In this document: in pieces, positions 1 to 5,041 of the stretch
Layout: each line of letters starts with the position of its first letter
How positions within the stretch are numbered: position 1 is the stretch's first letter
Assembly (NCBI GenBank): GCA_027021185.1
Contig: JALUUU010000219.1
Coordinates: 1-6,805, forward strand
Source: an archaeon
GTDB lineage: Archaea; Hydrothermarchaeota; Hydrothermarchaeia; Hydrothermarchaeales; JALUUU01
DNA length: 6,805 bases
Direction: 5' to 3'
Translations under genes and position numbers: made by a program
The notes under the pieces: model-generated
What the model saw: the letters and a program-made list of their open reading frames with translations, nothing else
Told to the model about the DNA's origin: nothing
Database searches by the model: none

Positions 1-1
1 A

Positions 2-403
2 GAGATAGTCCGCCATGCCTCGGATCGTGGGATGGTTCTTGCGGTGGAAAACCTGGATGAGAGGGCTTTTTCAGTCGAGGACTTCACGAAGATATTCGAG
101 GCAGTCCATGGCGCAAAATTCCTTTTCGACATCGGCCACGCGAATATGGGCAGCCCCCAGGGGAAGGCGGTTCACTCTTTCTTGGAGGCCTTTGGAGATA
201 GGATAGCCCATGTCCATGCCCATGACAACCTGGGAGAGGACGACGACCACTTGCCCATTGGCGCGGGAGTCATCAGCTGGGAGGAGGTAATATCGGCCCT
301 GAAAAAGACGTACGACGGCACCGTCACCTTGGAAATCCACTCAGCGGATAAGGACTACCTGAGGATAAGCAGAGAAAAGTTCGCGGAGATCTGGGGCGAC
401 TGA
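2..403 (+). CDS. Sugar phosphate isomerase/epimerase family protein (xylose-isomerase-like TIM barrel), 3' part
   Basis: The reading frame is open from the left edge, so the 5' end lies outside the window; 133 codons and a TGA stop remain. The fragment reads as the C-terminal half of an AP-endonuclease-2/xylose-isomerase-like TIM barrel. Visible landmarks, counted from the first full codon, are AVENLDE with a probable metal-binding Glu16, FDIGHAN (Asp43, His46), HVHAHDN (His70, His72, His74, Asp75), then DDHLPIGAG and a late strand TLEIH (Glu111). These acidic and His residues at barrel strand ends are the usual divalent-metal site of the family. Family members isomerise or epimerise sugars or inositols, or act as endonuclease IV; the HDN...DDHLPIG pattern favours the sugar-type branch, but the substrate cannot be told. 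An internal ATG at position 32 falls inside the conserved barrel and is not a credible start. The stop codon directly abuts the stop of the convergent gene. Confidence 0.85.
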   Translation, partial: EIVRHASDRGMVLAVENLDERAFSVEDFTKIFEAVHGAKFLFDIGHANMGSPQGKAVHSFLEAFGDRIAHVHAHDNLGEDDDHLPIGAGVISWEEVISALKKTYDGTVTLEIHSADKDYLRISREKFAEIWGD

Positions 404-1660
404 CTACTTCAGTTGATGCTTCACCATCAGCTCGTCGGCCCAGTCTATAGAGTCTACCAGGGGCATGATGTCCACAAGGAAAACGAAAGCTATCTCGCTG
501 ATGGCTCTACGGAGATCCGACTTCTCCATCTCTTTCTCCCCCTCGATAAACTCTGCCAGGACGATCCGCAGGATTTCCCTGGACTTCTCCCTCCCGAAGA
601 TCAGCTCCATGGAGTCCTCCATCCCCTGGAGGACGTCAAGGGTGACGGATGACCCCTTTTTTCTGATCAGGTCTTTGTACCACGCGTATCTGTCGAAGTC
701 CTCCTCCACCTTAACCCTGGGCGCAGGGACGCCCCTGATGACTTTTTCCTGCATCCGCTTAAGGAGGTTATCAACTTCCCGACCCAGGGCGGAGATGTAG
801 TACACCCCTGTTTTGTCCTGCTCGATTACCCCCGCCTCTTTAAGAATCTTCAGGTGAAAGCTCAGCTTGGGGGGCGTTTTATACTTAAGCTCCTTGTAGA
901 GCTCGCTGAAACTGGCCTTCCCAAGCTGCCTAAGGCGCTCCAGGATCTCTTTCCTCTTAGGATTGGAAACAGACTTTATTATGTAGTCCGTGCTGTACCC
1001 GGCTATAAGCTCTCGGACAGCATCTATCTCGGCCTCGTCCATGTCTCCCTCCCTGAGCAGGAGGCGCGAGGATGTGGATGCCACAGCATCGTTAAACTGG
1101 GATATGAGGCGGAGGGTCGCCTTAAGCCCCAGGGTGTTCACAAGCACCCCCAGGGAATCCAGAACCACAACCCCGTCGTTCTTGGCTTTAACGAATTTCT
1201 TCACCGCCCCTAGAATGTCTGCCGGATTTTTTAGGTTCAGATCGGTGTCTCTGTCCCTCTCCAGGGTGAGCCTCCGCACCTCAACCCCCTTAAGGGCGGG
1301 ATGCCTCTCCACGAAGTCCATTTCCTCTCCGGCTAGGAAGAGGCCGGTTTTTCCCTGAAAAACCTGCCTCACAAGGGTCCGATAGGCCTCCTCTGAGGTG
1401 CCCTCCATCAGGTAGATGCCACCGGACCTAAACTCTGACCTCCGGGGAAACACGAAGCACCAGTCGATAGAGCGCTTCCTCTTCTTGCAAAACGAGACCC
1501 TGCTGCACTCGTAGCAGCTGTCAAAGTTCTTCGACTGGACGCACTTAAAAGCCTCACACGCCTTCTGGCGCTCCGGGCTGTCAAAGCATCCCGTGCACTG
1601 AGAGTCTACGAACTGATCACATACTCTGCAGTTGATCCCGCAAGCAGAAACTCCATTCAT
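404..1660 (-). CDS. Cys-rich (DUF3795-like) / DUF835 / ArsR-like winged-helix regulatory protein
   Basis: A 418-residue protein of unknown function that looks like a sensor-regulator. Residues 1-70 hold 11 cysteines (7, 11, 14, 22, 25, 35, 40, 49, 52, 58, 68) in CxxxCxxC, CxxC and CxxC spacing, resembling DUF3795, a likely metal or Fe-S site. Residues about 80-205 resemble DUF835, an archaeal domain, with the core strand GVVVLDSLGVLV at 163-174. Residues about 229-300 form an ArsR-type winged helix: SNPKRKEILERL, recognition-helix region PPKLSFHLKILKEAGVI, and wing GVYYIS. The last 110 residues are charged and mostly helical, and I do not recognise them. I chose the ATG at 1660 because it overlaps the upstream receiver stop as ATGA and begins just before the Cys motif. 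A longer version from 1738 would add 26 residues that lie wholly inside the receiver gene. It is probably a transcription factor working with that receiver; this is inference from context. Confidence 0.8.
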   Translation of the reverse strand: MNGVSACGINCRVCDQFVDSQCTGCFDSPERQKACEAFKCVQSKNFDSCYECSRVSFCKKRKRSIDWCFVFPRRSEFRSGGIYLMEGTSEEAYRTLVRQVFQGKTGLFLAGEEMDFVERHPALKGVEVRRLTLERDRDTDLNLKNPADILGAVKKFVKAKNDGVVVLDSLGVLVNTLGLKATLRLISQFNDAVASTSSRLLLREGDMDEAEIDAVRELIAGYSTDYIIKSVSNPKRKEILERLRQLGKASFSELYKELKYKTPPKLSFHLKILKEAGVIEQDKTGVYYISALGREVDNLLKRMQEKVIRGVPAPRVKVEEDFDRYAWYKDLIRKKGSSVTLDVLQGMEDSMELIFGREKSREILRIVLAEFIEGEKEMEKSDLRRAISEIAFVFLVDIMPLVDSIDWADELMVKHQLK

Positions 1661-2031
1661 TTCTTCCCTTCTAAGAGCCACTTTGAAACTTTCAAGAGTT
1701 CTTCCCTGTCGATAGGCTTCACGAGGTAGGCGTCGCACTTGCTCCAGTGAAAGCTCCAGAGCTTGTCTTCCTTAGAGCCTCTCACGGTGAGCATTGCCAC
1801 GGGGATATGCCTTGTTTCTGGGTCCTCCTTGATCTTTGCCGCTGCCGCCCAGCCGTCCATGCCGGGCATCATGATATCCATGAGAACAAGATCAGGCATC
1901 TCTCTCTTGATCCTGTCCAAGCACTCCTCGCCGCTTATGCAACCTATAACATCGTACCCGGCTTCTCTGAGCATCTCCTTAACGACGAAGAGCACATCCT
2001 CCTCATCATCCACAACCATGATCTTGGTCAA
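1657..2031 (-). CDS. Stand-alone response regulator receiver (REC, CheY-like) protein
   Basis: A 124-residue single-domain receiver with no output domain. All the standard phosphorylation residues are present: acidic pocket Asp8/Asp9, phospho-acceptor Asp52 in LVLMDIMMPGMDGW, Thr82 in AMLTVRG, and Lys105 in the YLVKP motif. It should accept phosphate from a histidine kinase and signal by protein contact. The start is the TTG at 2031, not the ATG two codons from the conserved MVVDDEE: GGAGGT (minus strand, 2043 to 2038) sits 6 nt before the TTG but about 18 nt before the ATG at 2019. Its stop overlaps the start of the DUF835/winged-helix gene by four bases, so the two are probably translationally coupled and may be partners. 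GAPDH lies 63 bp upstream on the same strand. No kinase is encoded in the window. The receiver assignment is firm; its partner is inferred. Confidence 0.93.
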   Translation of the reverse strand: MTKIMVVDDEEDVLFVVKEMLREAGYDVIGCISGEECLDRIKREMPDLVLMDIMMPGMDGWAAAAKIKEDPETRHIPVAMLTVRGSKEDKLWSFHWSKCDAYLVKPIDREELLKVSKWLLEGKK

Positions 2032-2037
2032 TCCGAT

Positions 2038-2043
2038 ACCTCC
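2038..2043 (-). promoter_or_regulatory. Shine-Dalgarno GGAGGT setting a TTG start for the receiver gene
   Basis: On the minus strand AGGAGGTATCGGA directly precedes TTG at 2031-2029. The 6-nt gap is ideal, whereas the in-frame ATG at 2021-2019 would be too far away. This decides the non-ATG start. Confidence 0.75.
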
Positions 2044-2048
2044 TGGTC

Positions 2049-2067
2049 ACAGCTCATAAACAGCTGT
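2049..2067. repeat. Short inverted repeat ACAGCT-N7-AGCTGT in the GAPDH/receiver gap
   Basis: ACAGCT (2049-2054) and AGCTGT (2062-2067) form a perfect 6-bp inverted repeat with a 7-nt spacer. ACAGCT also recurs as a direct copy at 2060-2065. It lies 18-36 bp upstream of the receiver start in a 63-bp gap. It could be a small mRNA hairpin or a protein site; at this length chance is not excluded. Confidence 0.3.
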
Positions 2068-2094
2068 CTACTCCCCCCGGAAACCGGAGATTCT

Positions 2095-3090
2095 CTACTT
2101 TGAGACATATTTTATTAGATCCACCATTCTGCTGGAGAATCCCCACTCGTTGTCGTACCAGGACAGGACTTTTACGAGGCTGCCTCCTATGACATTGGTG
2201 CTCAGGGCATCTACGATGGCGGAGTGAGGGTTACCTATGATGTCTCTGGAGACGATGGGTTCCTCGGTGTAGTCTAGGATTCCTTTGAGCTCGCCCTGGC
2301 TGGCCTCCCTGAGGACGGAGTTAACCTCCTCTGGCGTAACGTCTCTGCCCACCTCTACCACAAGGTCGTTTATAGAGCCGTTTGGCGTGGGGACCCTGAG
2401 GGCCATGCCGTCGAGCTTGCCGTTGAGCTCGGGCAAAACAGCTCCTATAGCTCTCGCAGCCCCCGTTGTCGTGGGGATGATAGACAGCGCCGCAGCCCTC
2501 GCCCGCCTCAGGTCGCGGTGGGGCAGGTCAAGGATGCGCTGGGAGCTTGTGTACGAGTGACATGTAGTAAGGAAGCCCCTCTTTATCTCAAAGGCATTGT
2601 TAAGAACCTTCGCCACCGGGGCAAGGCAGTTTGTGGTGCAGCTGGCATTGCTTATTATGCGGTGCTTGTCCTTGTCGTAGTTACCGTTGTTGACCCCCAT
2701 GACTATTGTGATGTCGGGCTCCTTGGCGGGGGCAGAGATAATCACCTTATCGGCCCCTGCATCGAGATGTTTAGAGGCTCCTTCTCGGTGGGTGAAGAAG
2801 CCCGTTGACTCAACAACGACATCTATGCCCAGGTCTCCCCAGGGGAGATTCCCGGGATCCCTCTCCGAGTAGACCTTCATCTCCTTGCCGTTAACAGTAA
2901 TACTTCCTTCATCGGCCGTTACTGTGCCGTTAAACCTCCCATGCACGGAGTCGTACTTAAGCAGATGTGCCAGGGTCTTGGTATCCATAAGATCGTTTAT
3001 GGCCACGAAATCTATGTCGTCTTCGCCGATTCCAGCTCTAAACACATTTCTCCCTATCCTGCCAAATCCGTTTATCGCAACCCTAACCAA
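2095..3090 (-). CDS. gap: Type I glyceraldehyde-3-phosphate dehydrogenase, phosphorylating, bacterial-type
   Basis: A 331-residue, full-length cytosolic enzyme converting glyceraldehyde-3-phosphate, phosphate and NAD+ to 1,3-bisphosphoglycerate in glycolysis or gluconeogenesis. The Rossmann motif INGFGRIGRN is at residues 6-15. Asp33 in VAINDLMD and the DLP motif in RILDLPHRDLRRARAAA point to NAD rather than NADP. The catalytic Cys151 lies in SNASCTTNC, with base His178 in TCHSYTSSQ and the usual C-terminal SWYDNEWGFS. This is the bacterial/eukaryotic type I sequence, not the divergent archaeal type II enzyme, so transfer from bacteria is likely, as known for haloarchaea. One variation is YTSSQ where many bacterial enzymes have YTNDQ. 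The start is TTG at 3090, because the protein must begin MVRVAINGFG and AAAGGAGGAGGTAAC lies just before it. It follows the Toprim gene by 13 bp and precedes the receiver gene on the same strand. Confidence 0.97.
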   Translation of the reverse strand: MVRVAINGFGRIGRNVFRAGIGEDDIDFVAINDLMDTKTLAHLLKYDSVHGRFNGTVTADEGSITVNGKEMKVYSERDPGNLPWGDLGIDVVVESTGFFTHREGASKHLDAGADKVIISAPAKEPDITIVMGVNNGNYDKDKHRIISNASCTTNCLAPVAKVLNNAFEIKRGFLTTCHSYTSSQRILDLPHRDLRRARAAALSIIPTTTGAARAIGAVLPELNGKLDGMALRVPTPNGSINDLVVEVGRDVTPEEVNSVLREASQGELKGILDYTEEPIVSRDIIGNPHSAIVDALSTNVIGGSLVKVLSWYDNEWGFSSRMVDLIKYVSK

Positions 3091-3093
3091 GTT

Positions 3094-3102
3094 ACCTCCT
3101 CC
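3094..3102 (-). promoter_or_regulatory. Shine-Dalgarno GGAGGAGGT before the TTG start of GAPDH
   Basis: The minus strand reads TAA (stop of the Toprim gene), then AGGAGGAGGTAAC, then TTG. The GGAGG core is about 7 nt from the TTG. It lies in the 13-bp junction right after the upstream stop, as expected for a polycistronic mRNA, and supports the TTG start. Confidence 0.8.
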
Positions 3103-3103
3103 T

Positions 3104-3493
3104 TTAGTACCTGTAGAACTGACTCTCCACCTTGTAGAAGCGCTTGTGAAGATTTTCCACTTGATGAGTGTCGAGCTTTCTGAGGATGCTGAGTCGGTAT
3201 CTGTCCTTCACCTTAACCCCTGTTTGGGAAAAATAGCTCTTCAGCCTTTTTGCCAGTCTGTGGCCCGCCCTATCGGTGTCGGTGAAAAGGATGACCTCAC
3301 TGTATCCGCTGGTTATGCGGTCGCAGAGCTCGTGAAAGGGGGTAACCGAAGCCTTAAAAAACTGCCCGTCCACCCCAAGGCATCTGAGGGCTTCAGCATC
3401 CCTGGATCCTTCAACGATGATCGGGACCTCCTCTGATTCCTCTCTGAGCCTCTCCAGCTCCCTTACCACACCTTCAAATTCGCTGAAATTCAT
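3104..3493 (-). CDS. Small Toprim-domain protein (archaeal DnaG/RNase M5-like fold)
   Basis: A 129-residue stand-alone Toprim protein. The diagnostic acidic residues are present: Glu28 in PIIVEGSRD and the DxD pair Asp72/Asp74 in EVILFTDTDRAG, followed by a basic C-terminal third. In topoisomerases, DnaG primases and RNase M5 these residues bind Mg2+ for phosphodiester chemistry. Small archaeal proteins of this kind have no firm function that I know of, so a nucleic-acid role is inferred from the fold. The ATG at 3493 fits the N-terminus; no clear Shine-Dalgarno precedes it, but the TATA box 30-37 bp upstream predicts a leader of only a few nucleotides. It is the first gene of the minus-strand cluster, and its stop is 13 bp before GAPDH. 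Confidence is high for the domain and low for the role. Confidence 0.88.
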   Translation of the reverse strand: MNFSEFEGVVRELERLREESEEVPIIVEGSRDAEALRCLGVDGQFFKASVTPFHELCDRITSGYSEVILFTDTDRAGHRLAKRLKSYFSQTGVKVKDRYRLSILRKLDTHQVENLHKRFYKVESQFYRY

Positions 3494-3522
3494 CTGAACG
3501 GTCTTGATATTCTCCCCAACCC

Positions 3523-3530
3523 CTTTATAA
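3523..3530 (-). promoter_or_regulatory. Archaeal TATA box for the Toprim-GAPDH-receiver-DUF835 cluster
   Basis: On the minus strand TTATAAAG is preceded by the A-rich AACGTTAAAG, a possible BRE. Its centre is about 34 bp before the ATG at 3493, so transcription starting 25-27 bp downstream would give a leader of roughly 6-10 nt. No comparable TATA box is evident in the 13-bp gap or the overlap of this cluster. Confidence 0.6.
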
Positions 3531-3574
3531 CTTTAACGTTTTTCTCGGGGATTTTAAAATTTCGCACGGAGGTT

Positions 3575-3602
3575 TTAAACCTGTGGCGTTATTAAACCCG
3601 TG
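3575..3602. repeat. Imperfect direct repeat TTAAACCTGTG / TTAAACCCGTG
   Basis: Two 11-bp copies at 3575-3585 and 3592-3602 differ at one base and start 17 bp apart, in the AT-rich gap between two minus-strand genes. Nearby are the 10-bp palindrome ATTTTAAAAT (3551-3560) and GGTTT-T-AAACC (3571-3581). They lie 45-110 bp upstream of the Toprim start, a fitting place for an operator, but low complexity could also explain them. Confidence 0.3.
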
Positions 3603-3630
3603 CTACTTTAGGTTAGTAATATAACGTCGG

Positions 3631-3637
3631 AAAAAAA
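3631..3637 (-). terminator. Poly-T terminator for the phosphoesterase gene
   Basis: On the minus strand, about 25 nt beyond the TGA stop at 3662, there is a run of seven T with no strong preceding hairpin. U-rich runs without hairpins are the usual archaeal intrinsic terminator. Confidence 0.5.
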
Positions 3638-3661
3638 GGTGTATTGGGAATTAAGACATTT

Positions 3662-4633
3662 TCACCCTATATTGCTGATCAAGTCAAATTCGTCGGGGAC
3701 CCTTCCTGCGATGTCTTTGAAGTAGCAGTGGGCCCTGTCTTCGTTGAAGGTGCAGAAAAGCGCGCCGTAATCTGCTCCCTGGTGTGATGTGTAGACAGCG
3801 GCCCACCAGTCCATGCTGCTCAGCTCCCTGTCCTGTCCCCTTACACTGCTTCCTCCAAGGCCGGATACGAAGGCAAAGGTCCTGCCTTTTTCTATTAGGA
3901 GGGTATCGGAGGTGGAGGCGATGGTCTGATTCTCGAAGCTGCTCATCAAGTACGTCCTTGAATAGGAGTGCTCGTGGCCCGTGGCTATTATCGCCCCGCC
4001 CCGGCGGCACTCCTCATAGGGCTCCCAGCCAACCTCATCTTTCTTGCCCCCCACCTGCATCAATCTCTGGTTCTTATGCCACGAGCAGATTCTCCAGGAA
4101 AAGTTGCTTCGGGCCAGCTGTTCCTTAATGAACGCCTCATGCCCTGAGCCGAGGGTGCCCACCCCAGAGAGAATGAAAAACAGCCCACCATAGGTGCAGG
4201 CGGATTTCACCCCCAGATCACCATAGCACGCGGCGCCGTTTATCCTGCTCAGCCTGGCCACCAGCTTCTGCTGATACCCCGGCCATGCCCTGACGTCGTG
4301 GTTGCCCACCGAGGCGAAATAAGGAAAGTCGGGGCCGAGGATATCGTTTATCATCCTATCCCACTCGTCTGGATCGTTATGATAGTCAAAGTCCCCCTGA
4401 TGAAGCACCATGTCCGCGCCCTCCCTCTTTATCAATTGCAGCACAGCCCTGGAGCTATCGCCTATGCCCTGGTCGGCGATGAAGGCTACTTTGAGCCCCC
4501 TGGGGACCTGGGGCAAGTCCTCTGAAAACGCACCACTGACCTGCTCCCCCTCTCCTGGGAGAGATGACGGCTGGGCGATACAGCCTATTACGAGGAATAA
4601 GGCTCCTAATGCCAAAGCTAAGAACGGCCTCAT
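3662..4633 (-). CDS. Secreted, probably lipid-anchored metallophosphoesterase, purple-acid-phosphatase-like
   Basis: A 323-residue calcineurin-like phosphoesterase with an N-terminal export signal: MRPF, a hydrophobic stretch LALALGALFLVIG, and a lipobox-like VIGC ending at Cys18, then a Ser/Gly/Glu-rich linker to about residue 43. The mature protein should sit outside the membrane. Metal-site motifs appear in order: ADQG (Asp53), GDFDY (Asp80, Tyr83), GNHD (Asn110, His111), SWHK (His185) and GHEHSYSR (His219, His221). This is close to the five-block pattern of purple acid phosphatases, including the Tyr that ligates Fe(III), rather than the DxH start of most calcineurin-type enzymes. It probably hydrolyses phosphomonoesters; the substrate is unknown. 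The ATG at 4633 gives a proper signal peptide, and the frame upstream has no other good start before a stop. It has its own terminator and lies upstream of, but apart from, the Toprim-GAPDH cluster. Confidence 0.88.
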   Translation of the reverse strand: MRPFLALALGALFLVIGCIAQPSSLPGEGEQVSGAFSEDLPQVPRGLKVAFIADQGIGDSSRAVLQLIKREGADMVLHQGDFDYHNDPDEWDRMINDILGPDFPYFASVGNHDVRAWPGYQQKLVARLSRINGAACYGDLGVKSACTYGGLFFILSGVGTLGSGHEAFIKEQLARSNFSWRICSWHKNQRLMQVGGKKDEVGWEPYEECRRGGAIIATGHEHSYSRTYLMSSFENQTIASTSDTLLIEKGRTFAFVSGLGGSSVRGQDRELSSMDWWAAVYTSHQGADYGALFCTFNEDRAHCYFKDIAGRVPDEFDLISNIG

Positions 4634-4993
4634 CTGGATTTGATTAAACCCATCTGGCTGAAAAACATTCCCTTCAACAACCCTCGAAGAAAGCGACTCA
4701 ATACATTAGCTCGGGCCTGCCATGTGCCCTACTCTCTAACACCCGTGCTCACCGCTCTGGCTCTAGCCTAATGCTTGCACGAGGACCCTCTTATCAAGAG
4801 AAAGGTTTCCTGGCAGGCCCATGTTCTGCTCCCGGGTTGGCCAGCAATTCATAGAAAGCATCTAAGCTCTCTCCAGCGGGACCCATAGGGAGCAGTGTAC
4901 CCGCCCCTATGCCACGGCGTTCACCATCGGACAAAAGTCCATACTCACGCCGTCCTTCGAAGGACGGGCTATTAAATACCCGGTCCGGTAACG
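4634..4993. other. Gene-free, GC-rich intergenic region dense in dyad symmetry
   Basis: No convincing gene is found on either strand. Perfect complementary stretches include CTCTT/AAGAG (4788-4792/4796-4800, loop ATC), CTGGC/GCCAG (4810-4814/4840-4844) enclosing CCC/GGG (4818-4820/4834-4836), CTGCTCCC/GGGAGCAG (4826-4833/4888-4895), GCGGG/CCCGC (4876-4880/4900-4904) enclosing CCC-ATA-GGG, GGCGT/ACGCC (4916-4920/4947-4951) enclosing GGAC-AAAA-GTCC (4929-4940), and the palindrome at 4950-4967. Several are nested, as in a structured RNA, though some are mutually exclusive. The minus strand has a stretch of about 70 codons without a stop (roughly 5010 down to 4800) but no good start and no recognised domain. 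It may be an unidentified ncRNA, a long regulated leader, or the remains of a small mobile element such as an IS200/IS605-type end. I cannot choose between these. Confidence 0.4.
4950..4967. repeat. 18-bp perfect palindrome upstream of the Lrp-aminotransferase operon
   Basis: CCGTCCTTCGAAGGACGG is identical to its reverse complement over all 18 bases. It ends 3 bp before an AT-rich TATTAAATA (4970-4978) and 35 bp before the TATA-like TTTTTAAA (5003-5010). It could be an operator for the dimeric Lrp regulator encoded just downstream, or a hairpin at the end of the structured region. Confidence 0.55.
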
Positions 4994-5002
4994 ATGCAAA
5001 AA

Positions 5003-5010
5003 TTTTTAAA
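5003..5010 (+). promoter_or_regulatory. Probable TATA box of the Lrp-aminotransferase operon
   Basis: TTTTTAAA with the A-rich GCAAAAA just upstream. Initiation about 25 bp downstream would fall near 5030-5033, just before or at the candidate Lrp start codons. A second AT-rich element, TATTAAATA at 4970-4978, would give a start near 5000 instead. Confidence 0.5.
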
Positions 5011-5041
5011 CGCTGAAGGCGAAGACTGCATGGTGATTCTC

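Noticed and set aside
1661..1738. 26-residue N-terminal extension of the DUF835 protein starting at 1738.
   Set aside because: It lies wholly inside the receiver gene, whose REC fold needs that DNA. The ATGA overlap and the Cys motif favour the ATG at 1660.
2885..3436. Plus-strand open frame of 183 codons across the GAPDH/Toprim junction.
   Set aside because: It is antisense to two genes with clear catalytic motifs and has no coherent domain.
4880..4896. ACCCATAGGGAGCAG resembles the SRP RNA helix 8 pattern (CCC-GGAA-GGG-AGCAG).
   Set aside because: The GNAR tetraloop and the preceding CAGG are missing, and I could not place the Alu-domain landmarks of archaeal SRP RNA nearby. Similarity is limited to a short hairpin.
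4800..5012. Minus-strand open stretch reading through SPSFEGRREYG and GAGTLLPMGPAGESLDAF, a possible eroded transposase tail.
   Set aside because: No start codon with a ribosome site, no recognised domain, and it overlaps the Lrp promoter. Kept only as part of the unexplained intergenic region.
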